Below, piece after piece: positions 48,218-58,109 of a DNA stretch of 64,000 nt. Made by a program: the position numbers and the translations under genes. The notes under the pieces were generated by a model that was not told the origin of the DNA, did not search any database, and saw only the letters and a program-made list of their open reading frames with translations. Every line of letters begins with the position of its first letter. Position 1 is the first letter of the stretch. Source of the stretch: Trichoderma breve (lineage: Eukaryota > Ascomycota > Sordariomycetes > Hypocreales > Hypocreaceae); contig NC_079236.1 of assembly GCF_028502605.1 (NCBI RefSeq), positions 3,348,001 to 3,412,000 of the forward strand, in the 5' to 3' direction.

Positions 48218-50120
48218 TTAGCAGATGGCGTGCGTCTTCCCCGTCTTTCCTTGCAAAGAGTGTCCCTCGCCCTTTACGCACACACCTCTGTTAGTTTTCA
48301 AACAGCTATTATATCCTTTATTCGTACTTACCGAGTAGTGCTTCGAGGCGTGGTGCCTGCTCTGATGCTTGTTCTTGCCATGCGACGCAATGTGGTCCCT
48401 GATGAACGCCTCCTGTCGCTTGATCGTCTCGGCGTCCGAGTTCTCCAGCATGCCCAGGCACAGCTTAATATCGTGGATCAACAAATCACATCGGCTCTTG
48501 GAAAAGTCCTCGCGCACCACCACGCGCAGCATCTTCATCTGCTCCGTGTGCGGCGCCATGGTGTACGCGGGAACGACCCAGCCCCTGGACCGCAGGTGGT
48601 GGGCGAGGGCGAACTCATCGTAATGACGCTCCTTGCCGCCCTCGTCGGGGGTCTTGAAGCGGAATGCCACGAGGGGCAGGCCTTGGCCGGCGCGCTCCGA
48701 CATGATGACGAAGCCGTCGCGCTCGAGGACTTCGGTGAGGTAGTCGGCGGTGCGGGTGAGGTTGCTCATGATGGACTCGTAACCCTTCTTGCCGAGGCGG
48801 ATGAACTGGTAGTACTGGCCGATGACCTGGGAGGCGCCCTTGGAGAAGTTGAGGGTGAAGGAGGATTGCTCGGCGCCGAGGTAGTTGATGTTGAAGATGA
48901 GGTCCTGGGGGAGGTACTCGTGGGAGCGCCAGACGACCCAGCCAACACCGGGGTAGACGAGGCCATACTGGTGTGGTTTTGTTTATTAGAATGAGAAGAG
49001 AGAGAAGGTGACAGAGGAAACGGAGAGCAGAGACAGTTGAAATGAGAAAAGGAAATACATACCTTGTGGCCAGAGACGTTGATGGACACAACCTTGGGCA
49101 GTCTGAAATCCCACTCCAGGTCCGGCAGAACAAACGGCGCAACAAAGCCGCCACTGGCAGCATCTACGTGAATCGGCACATCCAGATTCTTCTCAACCAG
49201 CAGGTCATTAATGCCCTTTACATCCTCGTAGTGTCCTGTGTAAGTAGTTCCCAAAATACAAGCAATACCAATCGTGTTCTCGTCAACCAAGTCCACGGCC
49301 TCCTGGGGATCAATCGTGTACCGGTCCGCCGTGCAGAACACGTACTTCTCCTCGACCTCAAAGTACCTCGCGGCCTTTTCCCAGCAGACCTGGACGGCGG
49401 ACGACATGATGATGTTGGGCCGGTCGGTGGGCTTGCCCTCGGCCTGGCGGCGCAGCTTCCAGCGGCGCTTCATGGCCAGGACGCCGAGCATGATGGCCTC
49501 GGAGGAGCCGATGCACGAGGTGCCGATGCTGTCGCCGCCGGCGGGGGCGTGGAAGAGCTCGCCGATCATGTTGACGCAGCGGTTCTGGATGTCGGCGGAC
49601 TGGGGGTATTCCTCGTAGTCGATGAAGTTTTTGGAGAAGGCCTCGGTCATGAGCTTTTCGGCTTCGTCTTCCTGCATCGTGATGTTAGAGCTGGATCAAG
49701 TTGTATGTGTAATGTAGGTATGGGTAGGTCGAGCAGAAAACGCACCATGTAAGTCGTAACGAAAGAAGCCAAGCTATCAAAATCATTAGATATCATTCTG
49801 CTGCTCTCAATTGTCGTACATAACAGTATAATAGCTTACTTGAGCTTGGGGTTGTTGTCCAAGCTGAGGTGGTCCTTAATCATGTGGTACGCAACGTCCT
49901 TGGGCATGGCGCCGCTGGGTATGCAGTGCTTGGGCAGGTCCTGGCCGGCGAATTGCGAGCCGTAGACGCTGGTGGTGAACTCGTCGGCATAGCTGGACAG
50001 CTTGACCTGCGAGAGGCTCTTGTGCAGAGGCTTTCCTTCCACGGCGAGCGAGGGGCCGCCGGCCTCTTGGCTGGAGGGCGTGGCCGAGCCGGATCGGCTG
50101 ATGGCGCTGAGGTGGACCAT
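48218..50120 (-). CDS. Glutamate decarboxylase
   Basis: Five minus-strand exons, 50120-49840, 49773-49746, 49671-49063, 48967-48332 and 48271-48218, give 535 residues; exon 2 is only 28 bp. This is a PLP-dependent decarboxylase: [43 protein letters not shown] and the PLP lysine Lys306 in SINVSGHK. The C-terminus [14 protein letters not shown] fits fungal GADs. It turns glutamate into GABA and carbon dioxide, using up a proton, and is linked to the GABA shunt, stress and conidial germination. The last intron (60 bp, 48272-48331) uses a weak AAG acceptor but has a CTAAC branch-like site; the frame stays open if it is retained. A TATA-like sequence lies at 50225-50233, about 105 bp upstream of the start. 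Confidence 0.92.
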
Positions 50121-51886
50121 GATGGACGAATTGAGTGATTGGATTGGGATATCAAAGTGGTGAGGATGAGATTAGAAAAAGAAAAAGAAGCAATTCAAAG
50201 GGAAAAAGAGAATGGGAAGAGGGAAATATATATGGGCAGCTCGAAAGATGACGACGATCCGGGCGATTGGGCTGCGAGCGGGTACTATTTCTATGTTCCC
50301 AGAGCAACACGAGGCCCGTCAACTACGCCATACATCAACTCGGCATGTCATGATGAGGGGTTCCCAGAGGGTACCTGTACTTGGACACAAAGCAAGCATC
50401 CACGGGGGGGCTCGTCTCGTCTCCTGACCTATCTCCTGCGTCTGTTGCAAAACGTCCTTTTCCCTTAACCAACTAGTCGATGCAGGACGGATCACCAATG
50501 GCCGGCCGCCATCTCCGGGCCATGGAGGCCCCTCAAGCCACGGGAAGCTATTCGAGAGCGAGCTGAAGCTCCGGGAAAGCTCCCAATGGCAGCAAGCTGG
50601 CGGGGATTGCTGGAGCTTTGTCACATCTTGTATTCAGACGCTTGACTTCAAGGAGAAACCTCTCCCCCCTTCTCAATGTTAAACTACTACATGTAATCAA
50701 CGCGTGTTTTTCTTCTCTTTCGGTCTCGTAACTACGTGTAACTTAACACACACGGGGCGATGGGATTTCACAGCCCAGCTCCTGTTTTTGCCCTGCCCCT
50801 CTTTCAGTCTTCGATGTCATCTTCCAGTCGTTCTTCTTCCCAATCCCTGCTTATGGCTGCCCCTCCCCCTCTATCCTGCAAGCTAGTGAGTGCTAGTTAG
50901 CACCTCCTGCAACTGCTTGCTTGCTCTTATGCCAATGCAATGCTTCCCTTGCTAAACCGAACTAACAAGTTGTGTTCCCCACCAGCGCTTCATCGGATCT
51001 GACGGCTAAAGTCCCCAGTTGTCCAGGACATAGATGATGTCGCTTTCGTCACAGCTTGGCAGCGGTCGATCCCATTACATGTGCCGGCGACCCGGCCTTG
51101 CCAAAAAGCTTTTGTGGCGGCCTCCACCGTGGCGCTGGGCGCCGTTTAGACAAAGATGCAGATCGAGAACCACAAACATACTGCGAGACTTCTTTTTTCA
51201 TTGCTTCTCCTTTATTAACGTGAGACAATTATTTAGGGCGGTATTTACGTGGCATGTTCTCTTTTGCTTCGCCTTGTTTTCGGTGTACGAGTCGGGGAAG
51301 TTGCCGGTTTAGACAACGGAGCCCATTGAAAAGTACTGATACTTGGCTGTACTTTACACCATGCTGAATTACTCGCAGGCCCTGGATACACGTACATTCT
51401 TGTCTCCTTACTTTTTCTCCTTTATTGATGCCCGGTGAGCTGTGAAAAAACACCGCATGAGGCATATCCGGGGAGCGCGAATAAGAGCCTGGTAATTTCA
51501 GTAGTGGTGTTTAACAGCATAGCCTCGTCATCCGAAAAGGGAAACACGGGTTACGAAGCACACCACAAGGCATCTGACATGGCATTCCAGAAGCTCCTTT
51601 TCTTATTCATGTTCATATTCGACAGGCTATAGATGAAACGAACAGGCTGTGATGCTTGGCCGTTTGTTGGCAACAGGTGCTTTTTTCAGATGTTGGCTTC
51701 TGTCGAAACCACTATGACTCGTAGTCTGTCTTATAAACCACGTAAAATACATGTTAAACAGAATATGATTGGTACATGTACAAACATCGATGGGCTTGCG
51801 CGCTCTATAATTCACAAAAAACCAATAAACAATAAACAAAAGAACCGTCCTTTCTCTCCTGTTTCAGGCCCCAATCATGCTACTTC
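50121..51886. other. Intergenic region, GAD promoter side
   Basis: A 1.8-kb spacer. The left end holds the GAD promoter with its TATA-like element. A GGTACCTGTAC element occurs at about 50370. The right part leads into the 3' end of the esterase gene. Several frames of 60-110 codons show no protein-like features. Confidence 0.45.
50225..50233 (-). promoter_or_regulatory. TATA-like box of glutamate decarboxylase
   Basis: ATATATATT reads on the minus strand about 105 bp ahead of the ATG at 50120. Position and sequence fit a TATA element for a stress-inducible gene. Confidence 0.4.
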
Positions 51887-53998
51887 TTATTCATCATCGC
51901 CCGTGCTCGTCAACCCACTCGCGAGCCCGTGCATCCTGCGTCCCAGCAAGTCATCCGAGCTCGTCAGCTTGACCAGGCTCTTGTTTCCTCGAAGCCCCTT
52001 CTTGGGCTTCCTGCCGTTCCCGTTCTTCTCCCCGTTGATTGGCGGCGAGCTCGACTCCGTCGTCGTGTCGCCGTTTGTATGGCCGTTGCCGTTTGTGAGG
52101 CCGTTGGCGTCCCCGTTCTGCTGCGTCAAGGTCCGTCCGCGAGACAGCTTGGTCATGCTAATTTCCAGGGGCCGGTCCTCATCGCCGCTGGATTCGGCTA
52201 CTGATTGACGTCGAAAGTCGCCGTTTGTTGTGTGTGTCTTGGGGGGAGCTGCTCGCCTGGCTTGTTCTGCTCGCTGCGTCTCGGCGTCGAGGAAGAGCTG
52301 GTCGAACCAGGCGGCGCTTCGGTCAAAGTGCTTCCATGCGGGCGGGTAGACGCCTGGGAACTGCATGAAGCCGTGGGATGTCCCGGGGATGAGAAGCACC
52401 TCTGTGACCTCCTTGTCGTCAAACGCCCAGTTCTCGTCCACAACGGACGACCGGGAAAGTTGTCGTCGGGCTGCCGCCTCCTTTGCCCGCCGTAGACGCC
52501 CTGCGAAGACGACAGTGTCGTCGACCAGGGGATCTCGCTCTCCAGTCATGAAATAAGTCTTGGGGAAGTTTTCCAGCAGCTCCTCGGGAGCGAGGACTGG
52601 GCTTAGGAAATAGTCCTGCGTAAAGTCAGGACGGTTGTGTGCGCCGATGTATAAGATGATCATGGCTCGCATCATCTCGGGGGTGAGGACTCGGTCGTTG
52701 AAGTAAGATATCATGGATGACGTCGCCAAGCGAGTCTTCATGGGCTCTGCGCGATGAGATACAGCTCCCTCCTTTTTCTCATCGGGGCTCTGAGAAGTGC
52801 TAAGTGATTTAGGGCCAGCATGGCAGTACTCGGGCCGCGATCCACCATTCATATTGGCAGGAGAATCGGTTGGCTGTTTGAGTGGAGGTGTTCCATCCTC
52901 GTCGTCGGAGTGATGCGGTGTTCCCACAAGGTCGTTGTACTGCATACTCTTCCTCTTCATGATGGATTTGTTCGTCTTCCTCATCCTCCTGTCTCGAATA
53001 AGCGACATTTGCTCATCCGACATCCAGTTTCCAATATTCATGTCCAGCGTAGGATAGAAGCAGACGAGGCCATCCGGAGGCGGCAGCTTGCCAACGCCTG
53101 AAGAGCGTCGGAAATGGCTGATGCCAGTCTCGAGCACCATGAGCGTCGTTGCAACAGCCAGGTTTCCGCCTGCGCTGTCTCCGGTAATGACGATTTTGGG
53201 AATCTCTTTGCCGGACATGCCGATGCATCTGCCTCGGGACTTGACGAGGGTTACATAGACGTCGAAGCACTCGTTCAGAGCGAAAGGGTACGGATACTCG
53301 GGTGCCTTTTTATAGTCGATGCTGAGGATGGGCAGTCCAGTCTTGGAAGCCCAAGCAAACAGTTTGTCGTCGTTGCATCGAGGGTCCATGGCCACGAACC
53401 CGCCGCCAGGAACATCCAAGACGAGCTTGTTATGATGCTCCAGATCAGCAAGCGGGCCGTCGTAGTAAAGCCAGGCAGAAACGGCTTCTTTGTAATCACT
53501 GTTGGTAGGTCGCGGGATACGGACTTGCCTCGGCGGCCATCTTGTAAACCGTGGCCGCACAAGACGCTGGAGGAAGCCCAAGTACGGGGTGGTTCCCTTG
53601 TTCCAGGCAACTCGCAAGTGCTCAACCGTAATCATTCCACGAACCTTGCGGACCTTTTCGTCTGCCTTTTCGGCGGCAACGAGATAGTATAAAGAAAAGA
53701 CGATGCTGGCAAGGTCACGCAACCACTTGGATCGAATCTTCATGGCAGTCCAGAACCCGGCGTCCAACGCGGTCAAGATCCAAGTGGCCCGATAGTAGGT
53801 AGGATCGTACATATTGGCCATGGGCTCGGGACTGGCCAGACCGACGAGTGCACTGAAGTTGCGGGCGGCGTAAAGGTATAACATGGTGATGATGACGGTC
53901 TGCCATGCTGTCAAGCGTCGAGAGAAGAATTTGGATATTTTTTGCGCAAACGATGGGCCATGTTTGTGACCTCTGTTCCTCCAGTCAGAGACGGTCAT
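51887..53998 (-). CDS. Membrane-anchored alpha/beta hydrolase, HSL-like esterase
   Basis: A single exon of 703 residues. A likely signal-anchor helix lies at about residues 33-52 (TVIITMLYLYAARNFSALV). The catalytic domain has the oxyanion-hole run LDVPGGGFVAMDP, the nucleophile GDSAGGN with Ser275, an acid at Asp489 (GERDPLVDD) and His542 (GTSHGFMQF). This is the hormone-sensitive-lipase branch of esterases. A Ser/Lys-rich insert of about 100 residues (around 335-430) lies between Ser and Asp and is probably disordered and phosphorylatable. The C-terminal 120 residues are disordered (NGDANGLTNGNGHTNGD). A role in lipid turnover at the ER or lipid droplet fits; the substrate is unknown. The triad is complete. 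Confidence 0.87.
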   Translation of the reverse strand: MTVSDWRNRGHKHGPSFAQKISKFFSRRLTAWQTVIITMLYLYAARNFSALVGLASPEPMANMYDPTYYRATWILTALDAGFWTAMKIRSKWLRDLASIVFSLYYLVAAEKADEKVRKVRGMITVEHLRVAWNKGTTPYLGFLQRLVRPRFTRWPPRQVRIPRPTNSDYKEAVSAWLYYDGPLADLEHHNKLVLDVPGGGFVAMDPRCNDDKLFAWASKTGLPILSIDYKKAPEYPYPFALNECFDVYVTLVKSRGRCIGMSGKEIPKIVITGDSAGGNLAVATTLMVLETGISHFRRSSGVGKLPPPDGLVCFYPTLDMNIGNWMSDEQMSLIRDRRMRKTNKSIMKRKSMQYNDLVGTPHHSDDEDGTPPLKQPTDSPANMNGGSRPEYCHAGPKSLSTSQSPDEKKEGAVSHRAEPMKTRLATSSMISYFNDRVLTPEMMRAMIILYIGAHNRPDFTQDYFLSPVLAPEELLENFPKTYFMTGERDPLVDDTVVFAGRLRRAKEAAARRQLSRSSVVDENWAFDDKEVTEVLLIPGTSHGFMQFPGVYPPAWKHFDRSAAWFDQLFLDAETQRAEQARRAAPPKTHTTNGDFRRQSVAESSGDEDRPLEISMTKLSRGRTLTQQNGDANGLTNGNGHTNGDTTTESSSPPINGEKNGNGRKPKKGLRGNKSLVKLTSSDDLLGRRMHGLASGLTSTGDDE

Positions 53999-56535
53999 TT
54001 CTAGTAAGAGAGCAAGAGACGTACTTGTAGAGGTAAAACGTCCAAAACGACAATACGGCCAGGACTTGTAGACGCCTCGACTTGGAGGATGGTCGTCCGA
54101 GGACGTGATCTATCATGATGCAGGTGGGAAAAGAAGAAAGCAAGCAAAATCAGAGCGCAATAAACAGAGATCGCGAGGGTATTTTGATCTATATGCGGGT
54201 GTGTAACGTCAAATGTAATAATACATGGGTTATGTGCGTCTAGGCTCGATGTGACGGGCCTATTATGAATAGTATTGAATCGTAGGTGCAATGGCGGATC
54301 ATTTCATTGAACACTCGAATCTTCAATTGTTTGTCGAGGCTTTGAAGCTATTCGTCAAGGGAGCACGCTGATTCGCTTCGCTGGATGTCGTCTCGTCTCG
54401 CAGATGGGCGGCTTTCATCGGATACGGCGGTCGGTCGGCTTCGTGAGAAGAGAATTAGGAAAAGAAAGAGAATCCAAAAAAGAAGCCAAATACCCAGCCA
54501 ATCCAGAGCTGAATCCAACGACTAGAGGCCGACGCCTTCGAAAACGTCCGTGTGTCGGTCGGAGGTGGCGATACCCAAGTTCTTGGGAGCAAGCAATGGT
54601 GTATGTAGTATTGATGTATGAGCGTGTCCAGGGATAATGGAGATTACAAAAGGAAACATGGGAGAGTTCCGATTACGAGAGAAGCGGGATTGGAGCAGGA
54701 GCAGGCTTGTGACAGGCACATGTCATGCCCAAAATCCGATTTTCGGTAGGATTCTCGGCCTTGGGGGCAACGCTGTACGTCCTCGTGACGACGGTGGGAG
54801 GCGTCGAGAATGGCTTGCTGACATGTGAAAGCCAAGGGTGCCAATGACATGCAGGCCAATCAGAGCGCTGCCCACAAGAAGGAGACCCGGAATCCCCCCA
54901 CGATTTTGGAGTATGACGGGGTTTGTTCTTCTTTTTTGCTAGCACGGAATACGGGGTAAAAGTTGGTTGCGAATGGATGCTTTTGCTGAAAGCGGCGTTT
55001 GGCAGCGTTCAAGCAGGGCGAGCGGGTGTCTCAAGATTGGACTGAGTCTGACGCCATGGCATGGTGAAGGTGGATGCAATTGAATTTGGGGCTCCCACGT
55101 TTTTGCTTGCTTAGCGATGTTCTGTGCCTAATTTGATGCTGCAATTGTAAGTGCCAAGCTGAATGCATGCAGTATTACTCCCAGGATATCCTTACTCGGC
55201 TCCCTCGGCAGGGATCAATAACACGAGAACGGCACGAGTTTACACCGACATGGCGAGGGTCTACTCGATGAGGACCTGAATTTTACATACCTTAAGTCGG
55301 CAATGCGAGTCTACCGAGTACATGTAGATGCAATCTCACTGCCATTTATTGATGCATGGACCTACGTGATACCCTAGAGTGATGCAAAACCGGTGTAATG
55401 GAATTTATTCCACGCTTTCTCTACCACAATTCCCATATGAGGAAGGATATGCAATTTAAATCGGCACAATGGTTGCATATATAATAACCGCACCAGTTGA
55501 AAGCATGTCAATTGTTGTCCAGTTCTTCGATTACGAGCATGTGCTGTGAGCTTTAATCACCGAGTCTCACCAACCGCTCTGCGACGGATGGACAACACCA
55601 ATACTGTCCGTCGCGAAACGAACCGCCCTAAGCAGAGCCCCTTACAGCATTTCGAGAATAAAACATCGAACAAGAACAAGAAAAGAACCATGGAACCCTC
55701 GGAATAATTAAGCCATTGAACAATCAGCTGGAGTTGTTCCTTCGGATTGCCCGGACCATCATAACACAAAATGCACACTATCCTCGTATGGCCCAAGTGC
55801 TTCTTGGCGCCCCTGGCTCTCGGTAGATTTCCTCTAGCGAAATAACCTATCTAGATTAAAGATCGTCTATGAGCTTATTAGTGAATCTTATCACGGTCTC
55901 GTCCATAGATCTAGAAAAACCAACCAAGTGCCCTGCAGAGCTGATCAATCTTGGACACGATATTTGTACTTCAAGACATTTGGATGATGTTACTTGTGAC
56001 AACCGTCACGCCATCTCTCATCTTCTTTTCATTGTTGACCACGCAAACAGACAATGGGGATATTCTCCCATAAACAGTCTCCAGAGCGAGACCCAAAACA
56101 TTGAACTGAGACATGCGTCATGCTCCCGTACGTGTCGCCAGTAGCATCACGAAGATTCACTGACATGGGTCAGTTTGGACCCCGAAAAAAACAAGCTTGC
56201 TCATCTAGCTCATCAGCGCTAACCATTAATTATCAAGATGGACGATCTTGCACATTCCATCCCGGCCAGATTCATCAATCACGGCTCCCATCGCGGTGGG
56301 GCTACGTGATCAAAGCAGCTAGAAGTGCCGTCAAGCATCCAGCTGAGGTCGAACCCTGGCAAGGGAAAGAAGCGCTGGACATGGGCGATGAGGAATTTGA
56401 GACATGTTGAGTGATTGTCCCCTGAGTGAAGGGCTGGATTTATAAAGAGAGGCTGCCTCATGGCTTTGCTTGGGAATGTTGTTGGCAGAACAGTTGCTCC
56501 TTCAACTCTTACAATTACGAGGACAAGGCGTCGAG
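53999..56535. other. Gene-free region between esterase and tungstate-binding-like gene
   Basis: A 2.5-kb divergent spacer. The left end holds the esterase leader and promoter. A TATA box (56441-56446) near the right end serves the next gene. Several CCAAT cores occur (e.g. near 54495 and 54855). Frames of about 60-100 codons are unsupported. Confidence 0.5.
56441..56446 (+). promoter_or_regulatory. TATA box (TATAAA) of the tungstate-binding-like gene
   Basis: TATAAA in GGATTTATAAAGAGAGG lies 95 bp upstream of the ATG at 56536, a usual spacing for fungal regulated genes. Confidence 0.5.
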
Positions 56536-57597
56536 ATGGTTCATCTGTGCAAGCTTGCGGCCGTTGTGGCTTTGGCTGTTGCGGCACCTTCTGCTGCCAT
56601 TGATCCTAATGCTATTTATGACGGAGGCATCAAGGGGAACAATGGGACAATCCAGCTTGCCATTGGCAACGGCGGTGCCGGCCAGAGTGGTCTGATCAAA
56701 GGTACGTATATACAAACAATAAAAGGATATTCACATCTCTTGTACATGGAAATCTAACACAGTTTGTTGCCGACAGCTCTCGCAGATGCGTACATCAAAG
56801 ATTCCGTCTCCAACGGCACCAAGCCCTTCAGAGTCGCCTGGTACACCAGCGACACCACCTACAGCATCCAGTATCTCCAGTCTGGCCTCATCGACGTTGG
56901 CATCACCTACAACCCGGCCGCAGAGAAGATTGCCATTGACCAAGGCATCGCTATTTCCCCCAGCTACTATGCCTTCCGGGACCACTTTATACTGGCCGGT
57001 CCTATAGCCAACCCTGCCAACATCTCCAAGTCGACGGATATTTACACCATGTTTTCACAGATCAGACAGGTTGCTGAGAATGAAGTGACTACACCACCTG
57101 TGCGATTCTTGAGCCGTTACGACAAATCTGCTACCAACATTAAGGACACCCTGCTGTGGGCTAGCATTGGCCAGGTACGTCTGAGTGTTACTCAATTTTC
57201 ATTGTCCTAGTCAACTGTAACTGACTATACTCTTCTCCAGGTCCCTTGGGCTACTGCTTACTCTACCTGGTATCACCAATACATTGCCTTCCCCATCCAA
57301 GCTCTCACTGCTGCCATTCTGCTGAATGAGTACACCATCACTGACCGTGGCACGTATCTGTCTTTGGATGCCAAGCTGCGCAACCAGATGGTCATTTACA
57401 AGGCCGGCTCGGATAGTGCTGACGATCCTCTTCTGAACCCTGCCCATCTTTTGGTCGGAAAGAAGGCGCCTCATCCAAAGGTGGCTGTCGACTTTGCCAA
57501 ATGGGTGGTTGGCAAGAGAGGACAGGCTGTGATTGTCGGGTTCAAGAAGGACGGCCAGCAGCTGTACAGCCCGGCGCCGTCGAATTCCACTGCCTAA
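56536..57597 (+). CDS. Secreted tungstate/molybdate-binding-like protein
   Basis: Three exons, 56536-56701, 56777-57174 and 57241-57597, give 306 residues. A signal peptide (MVHLCKLAAVVALAVAAPSAA) is followed by a type-II periplasmic-binding fold like bacterial TupA: GNGGAGQSGLIKALADAY, then DVGITYNPAAEKIAI, FRDHFILAGP and FLSRYDKSATNIKDTLLW, and a C-terminal lobe with DFAKWVVGKRGQAVI. In bacteria such proteins hand tungstate or molybdate to an ABC importer. Fungi lack that importer, so here it may bind an anion outside the cell for another purpose; that is inference. Introns and a eukaryotic signal peptide show the gene is well settled in this genome, although the family is mainly bacterial. 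The start is the ATG that opens into the signal peptide; a frame upstream exists but would bury it. Confidence 0.82.
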
Positions 57598-58105
57598 TGA
57601 TTGTGCATATGATTATGTATATATAAACATACTGGGGGTTGAATCAAAATAATGATGAGTACATTATGTACATTTTGTCTAATTTATAGCATATCATGAA
57701 TAAATCCTTCTTCATCGTACTATCGCCAATGATTAACTCGTTGAGACCCAACATCTTTGGCGACAGCTGGGTAAAGATGGAAGGGCTTTGAATAGATTGT
57801 CAATGTATCGACCATGTAGTCCTTCTAATTGATAAGATTTACATGACAATGTTTATCTGTTCCATCATCAATCGATAAATGATTGAAGCCTAACATCGAT
57901 ACAATTACTGTGCGAGTTGAGGACATTCGCACTTAGCTACATGAACCTGTGTACACATTTCCCTCGCCCCTCATTGGCTGGAGCTGCACACACATCCCAC
58001 CAAGCCCAACCTCAGGCCCCCACTTGCAATTATCTCGATTTCCCATACTTTTTTCGGCCTGCCAGCAAAACCTCACCAACTCGACAACATCATGAGGAGG
58101 AGCCC
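57598..58105. other. Intergenic region, PPR gene promoter
   Basis: About 500 bp. The left half is AT-rich (3' UTR of the preceding gene, AATAAA near 57700). A reverse CCAAT (ATTGG at 57975-57979) suggests the promoter of the next gene lies here. A five-codon upstream ORF (58092-58109) overlaps the chosen PPR start. Confidence 0.45.
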
Positions 58106-58109
58106 ATGA
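58092..58109 (+). promoter_or_regulatory. Five-codon upstream ORF overlapping the PPR start (ATGA)
   Basis: ATG at 58092 reads M-R-R-S-P-stop; its TGA (58107-58109) overlaps the main ATG (58106-58108) as ATGA. This geometry would favour reinitiation or leaky scanning, if the main start is at 58106. Confidence 0.35.

Noticed and set aside
48131..48994. Open frame of 287 codons antisense to glutamate decarboxylase
   Set aside because: It overlaps well-supported GAD exons and an intron, and its sequence is a shadow of their codon use.
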